The notes beneath the pieces were generated by a model. That model made no database searches and was not told where the DNA came from. It saw only the letters and a program-made list of their open reading frames with translations. A DNA stretch of 59,769 nucleotides from Streptomyces sp. OR43 (GTDB taxonomy: Bacteria; Actinomycetota; Actinomycetes; Streptomycetales; Streptomycetaceae), in NCBI RefSeq assembly GCF_008042275.1, contig NZ_RDBK01000023.1:1-59769 (forward strand). The letters run 5' to 3'. The position numbers and the translations under genes were made by a program. Below are positions 43,931 through 52,723 of the stretch, piece by piece; the stretch's first letter is position 1; the number at the start of each line of letters is the position of its first letter.

Positions 43931-43956
43931 GGCCGGAAGTCGACGGGCTTCCGGCC
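43931..43956. repeat. Inverted repeat upstream of sigma factor gene
   Basis: GGCCGGAAG (43931-43939), 8 bases, CTTCCGGCC (43948-43956). It lies about 105 bases before the sigma factor start and next to a TTGACGTCAA palindrome (43920-43929). It could be a second terminator for the XRE gene or an operator; the sequence alone does not decide. Confidence 0.5.
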
Positions 43957-43990
43957 GCCTGGGCAGGGCTCGGCGTCCCGGCACGCAGAA

Positions 43991-44025
43991 CCGCCCCACC
44001 GGTACGGGGGAGCCCGGTGGGGCGG
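43991..44025. terminator. Hairpin terminator after XRE-cupin gene
   Basis: CCGCCCCACCGG (43991-44002) pairs with CCGGTGGGGCGG (44014-44025), a perfect 12-bp stem, about 115 bases after the stop of the XRE-cupin gene on the minus strand. Confidence 0.8.
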
Positions 44026-44139
44026 TCCTCACCAGAGTGCCACAGCCGCGGCCGCCTGGGGGCGGGCCGACGCGTATCCGGCGGTAGTTGAGTCGAAATC
44101 GACGGTGCGCCGAGGCCCGCCCGGCCCCGGGCGGGGCCG

Positions 44140-44751
44140 TCAGTCGCGCGGATATCCGACGATCGTGTGGGTGACCGCGGGGGAGTCCTCGGTGGTGTAG
44201 TAGTGGCTGCACTGTGCCGAGAAACGGGCCGTGTCCCCTGCCTCCAGGAGGTACGGAACGTCGTTCACCACCAGCGTCACCTGACCGGACATCACGAGCA
44301 CGTACTCCACCGATTCCGTGCCGTGCGAACTGACCTGGCTCTGCGCGTGCGGGTGGAGCCTGGTCCGGTAGATCTCCAGACGGCCCTGCTCGTGACCGGA
44401 GTAGAGCAGGCTGACCGAGGTCTCGTCCGCGGGCTCGTCCAGCGAGGAGGCCCGGATGATCTCCGGTTCCAGCAGCGGCTGGCGCAGCAGATCCGTGCAG
44501 TTGGTGCCCAGCACGTCGGCGATCCGGACCAGCACGTCAACGGTCGGATTGGCCTCCGCCCGCTCTATTTGGGACAGCAGTCCCTTGCTGACGCCGGTCG
44601 CTGCCGACAGCTCACGCAGGCTCCAACCCCTGGCGAGCCGACGCCGGTTGAGATTCCCGGCCAGGGAAGCCCGCACACCGGAGGCGGACTTCCCCGCCTC
44701 CGGAGGACGCGCGGCCGGGGGCGGTCCGGCGTCGGTGGTCGTCTCGGACAC
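44140..44751 (-). CDS. XRE-family regulator with C-terminal cupin
   Basis: A 203-residue regulator. The start GTG 44751 has GAGGAGG upstream; the frame continues to 44793 without a better site. An N-terminal helix-turn-helix of the Cro/XRE type lies at about residues 33-87 (RRRLARGWSLRELSAATGVS, KGLLSQIERAEANPTVDVL). A cupin domain follows at about 125-198 (LHPHAQSQVSSHGTESVEYV, then VNDVPYLLEAGDTARFSAQ), which probably senses a small ligand. This architecture (SutR/PuuR-like) commonly controls amino-acid, peptide or polyamine genes. It is the last gene of the peptide transporter unit, 68 bases after the ATPase gene, and is its likely regulator. Confidence 0.9.
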   Translation of the reverse strand: MSETTTDAGPPPAARPPEAGKSASGVRASLAGNLNRRRLARGWSLRELSAATGVSKGLLSQIERAEANPTVDVLVRIADVLGTNCTDLLRQPLLEPEIIRASSLDEPADETSVSLLYSGHEQGRLEIYRTRLHPHAQSQVSSHGTESVEYVLVMSGQVTLVVNDVPYLLEAGDTARFSAQCSHYYTTEDSPAVTHTIVGYPRD

Positions 44752-44819
44752 CGTTCCTCCTCGCTCTCGCTGCTTCGCGCAGGTCAGCGGCACACTCTAC
44801 CCGCGCCTGCGGGCACCGG

Positions 44820-46748
44820 TCAGGGGTGACCACCGGTGCCGGCGGACCCGGGAACCGCGTCGATCATGCGGCGGGTCCAGGGGTGCTGCGGGTCGTCCAG
44901 GACCTGGGCGGCGACCCCCTGCTCGACGATCCGCCCCCGGTGCATCACGGCCACCAGGTCCGCGATCTGCCGCACCACGCCCAGGTCGTGGGTGATGAAC
45001 AGCACCGCGAAGCCCTCCTCGCGCTGCAGCGCGACGAGCAGGTTGAGCAGCTGGGCCTGGACCGACACATCGAGCGCCGCCACCGCCTCGTCGCAGATCA
45101 GCAGCCGGGGCCGGGCGGCCAGGGCGCGTGCCAGGGCGACCCTTTGGCGCTCGCCGCCGGAGAGCGCGGCCGGACGGCGCGAGGCGTACGCCCCGGGCAG
45201 CCCGACCTGTGCGAGGAGGTCGTCCACCCCGGGCGCGTCGCCCCGCCCGCGCCCGCCCGCGGCGGCGGCCAGGGCCTCGCGCAGCGTCGCGCCCACGGTG
45301 CGCAGCGGGTTGAGCGAGGAGTACGGGTCCTGGAACACGATCTGTACCTGTTCCGCCAGACGCCGCCGGTCCGCCGTGGTGGGACGACGTCCCGCGGGCA
45401 GGGCGATCCCGCCCACGGACACCGCGCCCCGGTCGAACGTCTCCAGGCCGACGGCGATCCTGGCGAGCGTCGTCTTGCCCGAGCCGGACTCGCCGACCAG
45501 GGCGACGACCGTGTTCCGCGGAACCGTGAGACCGACATCGAGGAGCGCGGTGTGGTCCCCGGCCGACGAGCGGAACGTGCGGTCGACGGACGTGGCCACG
45601 AGCGCCGCGTCCGGGGCCGGTTCCTCCTGCGGTTCCCGACCGGGCACCGCCGCCGGTACCGCGACCGTGCGCGCCGACGGTGCGGCGAGCGCGCCGCCGA
45701 TCTCGGGCAGGCGCACACAGGCCGACGACCGGACCGTTCCGTCCGCCGCCCCGGCCCCCACCCGCGGCAGCAGCTCGACCGGTCGGCTGCGGCACACCGG
45801 GGCCGCGTGGGCGCAGCGGTCGGCGAACGGGCAGCCCGGTCCCCGGGACCCCGGGGCGGGCACGGAGCCGGGTATGGCCGGAAGTTCCGCGAACCGCTCG
45901 TGCACCGACGGTTCGGAGGCGAGCAGGCCCGCGGTGTACGGATGCAGCGGTCCGGACTCCAGCTCCTGCGAGCTGCCGTGTTCCAGTACCCGGCCCGCGT
46001 ACAGCACGTACACCCGGTCGCAGGCGGAGAACGCGACCCGCAGATCGTGCGTGATGAGGACCAGCCCCATGTGCCGGCTCCGCTGCAGGCCACGCAGCAG
46101 ATCCAGTACGGCACCCTGGCTGGCGGCGTCCAGGGCCGTGGTCGGCTCGTCCGCGATCAGCAGTTCGGGGTCGCCCGCGAGCGCCGCGGCCGCCGCGACG
46201 CGCTGACGCATCCCGCCCGACAGCTCGTGCGGATAGCGGTCGGCGACATCGGGGCCGAGGCCGACCTCGGCCAGCCGCCGCTCCACTTCGGCGCGCCGGG
46301 CCGTCTTCGCCCGGCGCAGGTTCCGTCCGCCGTCGAGGTCGCGGAGCCCGTCCGCGATCTGGCGTCCGCAGGTGAGCTGCGGATGGAGCATGGTGAAGGG
46401 GTCCTGCATCAGCAGCGTGACGCGCCGCCCCCGCAATGCGTGGTGTTCGCGCGGCGAAAGACCGAGGACCTCCCGGCCGTCGATGCGTACGGAGCCGCCC
46501 GTCACCCCGGTCCCGGACGGCAGCAGTCCCGCCACGGCCCGCATGGCCAGGGACTTGCCGCTGCCGGACTCGCCGACGATGCCGATGCACTCGCCCCGGC
46601 CCACCTCCAGCGAGATGCCCTCCAGGATCGGGACCGGACCGCCCGGCGAGGCCGTCGCCGCCACCCGCAGGCCGTCGACGGCCAGCAGCTGTCCGGTCGC
46701 CGGTGGAGCGGCGGCGGCAGGGCCGGCCGTGGTCGCACGCGCCGTCAT
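44820..46748 (-). CDS. Fused dual ATPase of peptide ABC transporter (DppD-DppF)
   Basis: A 642-residue protein carrying both oligopeptide-transporter ATPase domains in one chain. Domain 1 (about residues 20-300) has Walker A GESGSGKSLA, signature LSGGMRQR and Walker B LLIADEPTTALD, followed by the oligopeptide C-terminal segment with CPFADRCAHAAPVCR, whose cysteines recall the iron-sulfur-type motif of DppD. Domain 2 (about 370-620) has GESGSGKTTL, LSGGERQR and LLICDEAVAALD. In domain 2 the usual DEPxSALD is DEAVAALD. The ATG overlaps the stop of the permease gene. It powers the preceding two permeases. Confidence 0.93.
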   Translation of the reverse strand: MTARATTAGPAAAAPPATGQLLAVDGLRVAATASPGGPVPILEGISLEVGRGECIGIVGESGSGKSLAMRAVAGLLPSGTGVTGGSVRIDGREVLGLSPREHHALRGRRVTLLMQDPFTMLHPQLTCGRQIADGLRDLDGGRNLRRAKTARRAEVERRLAEVGLGPDVADRYPHELSGGMRQRVAAAAALAGDPELLIADEPTTALDAASQGAVLDLLRGLQRSRHMGLVLITHDLRVAFSACDRVYVLYAGRVLEHGSSQELESGPLHPYTAGLLASEPSVHERFAELPAIPGSVPAPGSRGPGCPFADRCAHAAPVCRSRPVELLPRVGAGAADGTVRSSACVRLPEIGGALAAPSARTVAVPAAVPGREPQEEPAPDAALVATSVDRTFRSSAGDHTALLDVGLTVPRNTVVALVGESGSGKTTLARIAVGLETFDRGAVSVGGIALPAGRRPTTADRRRLAEQVQIVFQDPYSSLNPLRTVGATLREALAAAAGGRGRGDAPGVDDLLAQVGLPGAYASRRPAALSGGERQRVALARALAARPRLLICDEAVAALDVSVQAQLLNLLVALQREEGFAVLFITHDLGVVRQIADLVAVMHRGRIVEQGVAAQVLDDPQHPWTRRMIDAVPGSAGTGGHP

Positions 46749-47572
46749 CAGGACCTCCCACGGTCGGAGAACGCCTCGAACAACCGGTCGCCGAGGAGGT
46801 TGAGTGCCACGGCCGCCGCGACGATGAGTACGGCGGGAGCCAGGGCAGCGGACGGGTTGTCGTACAGCAGGGTGCGGTTCTCGGAGAGCATCCGGCCCCA
46901 GTCCGGGGCGCCCGGCGGGACACCGAGGCCGAGGAAGGACAGGGAGCTCAGCGCCACGATCGCCCCGGCGAAGTTCAGCAGGGTGTTCGCCACCACGACG
47001 GGCAGCACATTGGGCCAGATGTGCCTGGTCATCACCGTGAAGGGGGAGAGGCCGAGGGTCTGTGCCGCCTCGACGTACGCGCGGTGCCGCTGCTCCAGCA
47101 CGGCGGACCGGACGAGGCGGATGTCGGCGGGCGACGTCAGTACGACGAGCACACCGACGGCGAGCGCGTAGCCGCCACCGCCGATCCCCGCCACGACGAT
47201 CGTCACCAGGAGCGCGGGCAGCGCCAGCAGCAGATCGGCCCAGCGCCGCACGACGGTGTCGATCCAGCCGCCGCGGTAGCCGGCCAGCAGACCGAGGACG
47301 TTGCCGATGACCATCGACCCGACCGCGACCAGGGCCGCACCGGCCAGGGTGGACCGGGCACCGGCGACCACCATCCGGCCGATGTCGCGGCCGAGTTCGT
47401 CGGTGCCGAGCAGATGCCCGCCACCGGGCATGGCCGCGCCCGTCGCGAGATCCTGGGCGTCCCAGTCCGGCAGGACCAGCTGGCCGACGGCCGCGGCCAG
47501 CGCGAACAGCACCAGCAGGACGGTGCAGGACACCGTGAGCGGGGAGAACCTGCGGACGGCACGGGATTTCAC
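46748..47572 (-). CDS. Peptide ABC transporter permease (DppC type)
   Basis: A 274-residue membrane protein with five to six helices and the typical GTDELGRDIGRMVVAGARST segment after helix 1. The cytoplasmic coupling loop YVEAAQTLGLSPFTVMTRHI lies at about residue 165. The GTG start overlaps the preceding gene's stop by four bases. It partners the DppB-type permease for import of peptides or similar ligands. Confidence 0.92.
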   Translation of the reverse strand: MKSRAVRRFSPLTVSCTVLLVLFALAAAVGQLVLPDWDAQDLATGAAMPGGGHLLGTDELGRDIGRMVVAGARSTLAGAALVAVGSMVIGNVLGLLAGYRGGWIDTVVRRWADLLLALPALLVTIVVAGIGGGGYALAVGVLVVLTSPADIRLVRSAVLEQRHRAYVEAAQTLGLSPFTVMTRHIWPNVLPVVVANTLLNFAGAIVALSSLSFLGLGVPPGAPDWGRMLSENRTLLYDNPSAALAPAVLIVAAAVALNLLGDRLFEAFSDRGRS

Positions 47573-48627
47573 GCGTTCCCCTCCTGATGGGCGCCGGACG
47601 GCAGGGCGGAGGCGGACGCCTTCGCCGTGGACGGGGTCCCGGCCGCGGGCGCGCTCCGCAACTGCGGATCCAGCAGCGGCTGTACGAGGTCGGTGACCAG
47701 GTTGGCCAGACAGACGAGGGCGGCGATGAGCAACGCCTCGGCCTGGACGACCGGCACGTCGCGGAAGGTGACCGAGTCGACGAGCAGGGAGCCGAGCCCC
47801 GGCAGCGCGAAGACCTGCTCGACCATGACCGTTCCGGCCAGGAGGTAGGCGAGGATCAGCCCGATGCCGGTGAGGACGGGGACGACGGTGCCGCGCAGCA
47901 CGTACCGCAGCAGGATGTCCCGCTCCCGGACCCCCCGGGCGCGGGCGAACGTGACGTGTTCCCGGCCGAGTTCCCGGATCACCGCCGCCCGGGTCAGTTT
48001 CAGCAGGACGGCGGTCACGGCGAGTCCGAGCGCCAGGGCCGGCAGCACCAGGTGTGCCAGCCGGTCCGTTCCCGAGCCCTCGCCCGGTCCGTACGCCGGG
48101 AACCAGCCGAGCATCAGCGAGAACACGTAGATGAGCACCAGTCCGCCCGCGAACGCCGGGGTGGACAGGGCCACCACCCCGAGGCTCTGCACGGCCCGGT
48201 CGGTGACGCGCCGGTTGCGCAGGCCCGCCAGCACGCCCGGCGGTATCCCGAGCAGCAGCGCCACGGCGAAGCCCAGCCCGACCAGTTGCCCGGTGAGCAG
48301 CAGGCGGTCGCCCAGTGCGGCGGCGACGCTCTCGCCGGTGCGGATCGACGTACCGAGGTCGAGCCGGACGGCGTCACTCAGCCAGTACCAGTACTGCACG
48401 GCCATCGGGCTGTCGAGGTGGTGGCGGGCCCGTACGGCGGCCAGCGCCTCGGGGGTGGCGCTGCGCGGACCCAGCAGTGTCTGGGCGGGGTCGCCCGGTG
48501 CGGCCTGGAGCAGGGCGAACACGGCGACGGACAGGACGAACAGCAGCCCCAGGGTGCCGCCGAGGCGGCGCACCACGAGCCCGGCGGGGAGCGCGGCGCT
48601 CAGCCGCGACCGGGTGGTGGCCGTCAT
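47569..48627 (-). CDS. Peptide ABC transporter permease (DppB type)
   Basis: A 352-residue permease from ATG 48627, whose ATGA overlaps the stop of the S9 peptidase gene. Six hydrophobic helices are visible, with the N-terminal segment FALLQAAPGDPAQTLLGPRS and the coupling region TFARARGVRERDILLRYVLR near residue 230. The C-terminus is a 30-residue Ala/Pro/Ser tail. It pairs with the DppC-type permease. Confidence 0.92.
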   Translation of the reverse strand: MTATTRSRLSAALPAGLVVRRLGGTLGLLFVLSVAVFALLQAAPGDPAQTLLGPRSATPEALAAVRARHHLDSPMAVQYWYWLSDAVRLDLGTSIRTGESVAAALGDRLLLTGQLVGLGFAVALLLGIPPGVLAGLRNRRVTDRAVQSLGVVALSTPAFAGGLVLIYVFSLMLGWFPAYGPGEGSGTDRLAHLVLPALALGLAVTAVLLKLTRAAVIRELGREHVTFARARGVRERDILLRYVLRGTVVPVLTGIGLILAYLLAGTVMVEQVFALPGLGSLLVDSVTFRDVPVVQAEALLIAALVCLANLVTDLVQPLLDPQLRSAPAAGTPSTAKASASALPSGAHQEGNA

Positions 48628-50750
48628 CGTTCGGCTCCGGCGGGGCCGGCGGAAGCCGGGCGGGGGATGGCGGGACCGGAGGGTGTCAGGAGGGTGACGT
48701 CCTCCGGCCCCGCCGGGAAGGCCGTGCCGGGGATCGGCTCGGGGGAAGCGTCCCCCGGCACGGCGGTCGGGTGGGCGGCCGCGGGACGCGGCGCCAGGTG
48801 CGTGGCGAGCCACTGTTCGACCCGGGCCGCGGCATCGAGGAGGTGCCCGCCGTCGGTGAACTCGTGGCCCTCGTCCGGGTACACGTACAGCTCGACGGGG
48901 GCGCGGCCGGTGCGCAGCAGCGACCGGTACAGCTCCTGGGCCTGCCCGACCGGCGTGACCCGGTCCGCGGATCCGTGCACGATGAGCGTCGGGGTGCCGC
49001 TGCCGCCACGGGCGAAGACGGGCGAGCGCCGGATCAGTTCCTGCGGGGCGTCCGGGCCGCCGATCGCGTACGTCCGGTCGTAGCCGCCGCCGATGTTGCT
49101 GGTGTGCGTGAAGCTCAGCCAGTCGGTCGGCGCCGAGACGACGACCGCGGCCCGGAACACATCGGTGCGTGCCGCGGCCTGGGCGGCGAGGAAGCCGCCG
49201 TAGCTGTGGCCCAGGACCGCGGTGCGGTCCGGGTCGGCGAGACCGGCGCCGGTCAGGTGGCGCACACCGGACAGCACGTCCTCCAGGTCGGCGCCGCCGA
49301 CGTCCCCGACCACGGCGCGGGCATGTTCGAGCCCCCGGCCGCTGCTGCCGCGGGGGTTGGGCAGCAGCACGAGGTATCCGGCGGCGGCCAGGGCGGGCGC
49401 CAGCCCCAGCACGTCGCCCGGCGCGTACCCGGCGGACCAGAGCCAGGCGGGACCGCCGTGCACGAGGACGGCGAGGGGGCGGGGGCCGGTGCTGTCGCCG
49501 TCGGAGAGGACGAGTCCCTGTACGGTGCGGCCGTCGGGCGCGGACCAGTGGATCTGTTCGGTACGGAGACCGGCGAGTTCGGGGTCCGCCTGGGCGTTGA
49601 GCGTGGTGACCGGTGTCCAGTTCCAGGCAGCCGGCCCCTCGGTGCGGGTGACGACGGCCTCGGGCGGACGGCCCGGTGCGTCGAGCACGGTCGCGGCCAG
49701 CAGCCCGTCGCGGCTGAGCGACAGGCCGGGCTGGTAGCCGGCCCCGCCGAGGGTCACCGGACCCGACCAGCGGACGACCCCGGGGTGAGCGGTGTGCCCG
49801 ACGCGGGACCCCGTCCCGTCCCAGCCGGCGAACCACAGGGCGCCGGGCGAGGTGTCGTCGAACCGCAGCCAGGTGGCGTCCTCGACGCCGGCCGCCACGG
49901 TGGTGTTCCCCGTGGCCAGGTCGGCGACGACCGGGCGTCCGGCGACGATGGAGATGCCTTCGCAGACCGCCGCCGACCGGCCGTCGGCGGCGAGCGCCGG
50001 GGCGCCCAGCTGGCCCTGGGGCGTGTACACGGTCCTGGAGGTGCGGGCGTCGAGATCCAGGGCGGCGAACCGGGCGTCGTAGTACCCGGCGGGCAGGGTG
50101 TCCTCGCACACCGTGGCGACAGCGGTCGAGCCGCCGCGCCACGCGATGTTCCACACCGTGAGCCCCGCGGGCCCGGCCTCCCGCAGCGAGCCGTCGGCGA
50201 GGCCGACGAGATGCAGGGAACGGCGGCCGGTCCCCGGGGCGAAGCGCTCCGGTGCCGGTACGGCCCCGAGCCGTACCGGGAGACCGAGGTGCATGCCGTC
50301 ACGCTCGGCACCGTCCGCCGCGCAGAGCAGCAGCGCCTGGCGCCCGTCGTCGGAGACCAGGAGCTCCTCCACGGCGCCGGGTGCCCGGACGACGGTGCGT
50401 ACCGCTCCGGTCTGTGTGTCCAGGGCGTCGAGCCGCACCTCGGCCCCGGTCGGGCCGTCGCTCTCGGCGATGTGCAGCAGGGTCCGGGAGTCGGGCAGCC
50501 AGCGCGGGCTGTGACGGTCCGTCGACGCGGCCGGTCCCGACGGCGCGCGCGGCACGTCGCCCGGCACGTCCGCGGCCCGGCCGGTCAGTGCGGCGGGCAC
50601 CGGGGCGAGGACCAGCTCGGCCCGCTCGGGGCCCGCCGCCGCCACGGCGACCGCGCGGCCGTCCGGACTGATCCGGGCCTCCACCGGGTGGACCAGGCGC
50701 AGCATCGCCTCGCGGACGCGCCGCACGACGATCGCAGCGGTACGGGGCAT
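48624..50750 (-). CDS. S9-family prolyl oligopeptidase-type peptidase
   Basis: A 708-residue cytoplasmic serine peptidase embedded in the transporter operon. The N-terminal two thirds are WD/propeller-like repeats (ISPDGRAVAVAAAGPERAEL, SPRWLPDSRTLLHI). The C-terminal alpha/beta-hydrolase domain holds the nucleophile Ser near residue 513 in LGHSYGGFLAAQ, the Asp near 592 in HGSADRVTP and the His near 629 in DEGHEF. No signal peptide is seen. It lies between the binding-protein gene (28 bases) and the DppB permease gene (4-base overlap), so it presumably cleaves the imported peptides. Prolyl or acylaminoacyl specificity is possible. Confidence 0.92.
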   Translation of the reverse strand: MPRTAAIVVRRVREAMLRLVHPVEARISPDGRAVAVAAAGPERAELVLAPVPAALTGRAADVPGDVPRAPSGPAASTDRHSPRWLPDSRTLLHIAESDGPTGAEVRLDALDTQTGAVRTVVRAPGAVEELLVSDDGRQALLLCAADGAERDGMHLGLPVRLGAVPAPERFAPGTGRRSLHLVGLADGSLREAGPAGLTVWNIAWRGGSTAVATVCEDTLPAGYYDARFAALDLDARTSRTVYTPQGQLGAPALAADGRSAAVCEGISIVAGRPVVADLATGNTTVAAGVEDATWLRFDDTSPGALWFAGWDGTGSRVGHTAHPGVVRWSGPVTLGGAGYQPGLSLSRDGLLAATVLDAPGRPPEAVVTRTEGPAAWNWTPVTTLNAQADPELAGLRTEQIHWSAPDGRTVQGLVLSDGDSTGPRPLAVLVHGGPAWLWSAGYAPGDVLGLAPALAAAGYLVLLPNPRGSSGRGLEHARAVVGDVGGADLEDVLSGVRHLTGAGLADPDRTAVLGHSYGGFLAAQAAARTDVFRAAVVVSAPTDWLSFTHTSNIGGGYDRTYAIGGPDAPQELIRRSPVFARGGSGTPTLIVHGSADRVTPVGQAQELYRSLLRTGRAPVELYVYPDEGHEFTDGGHLLDAAARVEQWLATHLAPRPAAAHPTAVPGDASPEPIPGTAFPAGPEDVTLLTPSGPAIPRPASAGPAGAER

Positions 50751-50778
50751 GGGTTTCCGTTCCTCGAAGGTGTGGTGG

Positions 50779-52431
50779 TCAGGCGGACTTGCGGATCCGG
50801 GTCGCCCAAGGGCCGATGAACGCGAACGGGCCCTGGTCCAGCAGCACGTACTCCTCGGAGAACGCGGACGCGGTCCGGGCCCACCACAGGGGGAGGTACG
50901 GCAGGTCGGCGCCGGCGGTCTGCACGGCCTTCATCAGTTCCCGGGCACGCACGTCCTTGTCCGTGGCGGACTTCGCCGTGTCCAGTGCCGTGTTGACCGT
51001 GCCGTTGTCGTAGTGCGCGATGTTCGTCGCCGTGGCCGCCGCGTTGAGGTACGGGTCGGCCAGTTCGGCCGGGTCGCCCGTGACGGGGAAGTACCACAGG
51101 AACTGGAGCGGCTGCTTTCCGGAGCCGAGCTCCGCCACCCACTGCTCCAGGGTGATCTCCTTGACGTTCAGCGTGATCCCGATCTTCTTGAGCGAAGCGG
51201 CGAGCGCGAGCGCCGCCTTGCCCAGCTGGGGGCCGCTGTTGGGGTAGTGGAGTTCGGCCGTGAAGCCGTCCTTCGCCGACGACTTGTCCAGTTCGGCCCG
51301 TGCGGCGTCCAGGTCGAAGGACAGCGCGGGGATGGCGTCGTAGCCGGATCCGACCTCGGACGCCGGCATCAGGTCGCCCCACATCTCGCGGGACGGCAGC
51401 GCGTCGGCGACCTCTGCCTTGCCGTGCAGGATGCCCTTGACCATGCCCTCGCGGTCAGTCGCGTGGGCGAGGGCACGGCGGACGTGGAGGTCGTCGAACG
51501 GCGCCTTCGCGGTGTCGAACGCCAGCGACACCACGGAGCGGTCGCCGGTGTACGTGACGCGTGCGTGGGACTCCCAGCCGCGGGCCTCGTCCGAGGCGAG
51601 GCCGAGGGCGCCGTCCAACGCACCGGACTTCATCGCGACCAGCCGTGTGCCGGCGTCGGGGACGAAGGAGAGCTTCAGTTTCCGCACGGCCGGCTTCTCG
51701 CCCCACCACGCGTCGTTGCGCTCCAGCAGGACATGGTCGTCGGCGGCGAACTCGGTGATCCGGTACGGGCCGGTGCCGAGCAGCAGCGTCTTCGCCGTGC
51801 CGATCCGGCCCCTGTTGCGGGTGAGGAAGGCGCGGCTGCTGACGAGGAGCCCGCCGGCGGTCGTCGTCCAGGTGAACATGGCGTCCGGGGCCTTCAGCCG
51901 GATGGTGACCTCGTGGTCGCCCGTGGACTTCACGGACTCGACGCCCGCGTAGGCGTAACCGAGGGCGGAGCCGTTCTTCGGGTCCCGGATCGCGTCGATC
52001 GACGCCACCACGTCGTCCGCGGTGAACGGGGTGCCGTCGGTGAACGTGACGCCGCGGCGCAGCGTGTACACGTACGTCCTGGCGTCGGGCTGCTTCCAGG
52101 ACGACGCGAGCCCGGGACCGAGCTTGCCGGACGGGTCGACCGAGAGCAGGGACTCCTGGGCCAGCACGGCGACCAGGTAGTTGAGGACGCCGGACTCACG
52201 GCCCACGTCGAGGGTGGAGAGGGAGGAGGGCAGGGCGAGCGTGAGCGAGTCGATCGGCACGTCCGCCCCCTGCGCCCCGGCGCCCGAGCCCGTCGTGCCG
52301 TCACCGGACTTGTCCGCGGGCGGGGGCGCACACGCGGCGAGCACACCGGACGCGGCGAGGACACCCAGGCCGGCGCCGGTGAGGCGAAGCAGTCGGCGTC
52401 GGCTGAGGTTGCCACCCGGTTCCGAGGTCAT
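50779..52431 (-). CDS. Peptide ABC transporter solute-binding lipoprotein (DppA type)
   Basis: A 550-residue family 5 solute-binding protein, first gene of the operon. The N-terminus RRRLLRLTGAGLGVLAASGV combines a twin-arginine-like motif with a lipobox LAAC (Cys34), so it may be a Tat-exported lipoprotein. The mature protein has the family 5 features: PSSLSTLDVG near the start, LASSWKQPDARTYVYTLRRG, VTFTDGTPFTADDVVASIDA and a C-terminal lobe. The ligand is predicted to be an oligopeptide; nickel or other ligands of this family are possible, but the S9 peptidase in the same operon supports peptides. An inverted repeat lies just upstream. Confidence 0.92.
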   Translation of the reverse strand: MTSEPGGNLSRRRLLRLTGAGLGVLAASGVLAACAPPPADKSGDGTTGSGAGAQGADVPIDSLTLALPSSLSTLDVGRESGVLNYLVAVLAQESLLSVDPSGKLGPGLASSWKQPDARTYVYTLRRGVTFTDGTPFTADDVVASIDAIRDPKNGSALGYAYAGVESVKSTGDHEVTIRLKAPDAMFTWTTTAGGLLVSSRAFLTRNRGRIGTAKTLLLGTGPYRITEFAADDHVLLERNDAWWGEKPAVRKLKLSFVPDAGTRLVAMKSGALDGALGLASDEARGWESHARVTYTGDRSVVSLAFDTAKAPFDDLHVRRALAHATDREGMVKGILHGKAEVADALPSREMWGDLMPASEVGSGYDAIPALSFDLDAARAELDKSSAKDGFTAELHYPNSGPQLGKAALALAASLKKIGITLNVKEITLEQWVAELGSGKQPLQFLWYFPVTGDPAELADPYLNAAATATNIAHYDNGTVNTALDTAKSATDKDVRARELMKAVQTAGADLPYLPLWWARTASAFSEEYVLLDQGPFAFIGPWATRIRKSA

Positions 52432-52452
52432 CGGGAACCACCCATCTCACTT

Positions 52453-52485
52453 TGTCCACTGTTGATGCCCAACTGGGCGTGGACA
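52453..52485. promoter_or_regulatory. Operator-like inverted repeat before the peptide operon
   Basis: TGTCCAC (52453-52459) and GTGGACA (52479-52485) flank a 19-base spacer containing GCCCA-AC-TGGGC. The element starts 22 bases before the binding-protein start codon (52431, minus strand), so a bound regulator would cover the promoter or start region. The XRE-cupin protein at the operon's end is the obvious candidate; this is inference. Confidence 0.5.
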
Positions 52486-52723
52486 GTATCCGAAGCGCTT
52501 TGAGTGCGTCAAAGGGTGACTAATGACCGTCCAAGGGGTGGACGGCTGGGATCCCCTTATGCCGCATAAGAGGATGAATGGCCCCTCCTGTTCTCGATGG
52601 GTGGATTCCCCGGTCGGCGTGTGAACCCCGCAGCGGGGAATACGTGCGTGGCGAACGGACTTCCTGCTCCTGGGGAATCGGCGTCCGGCCCGGTTGCCCC
52701 AGCCATGAACAGAGAGGGAGCCG

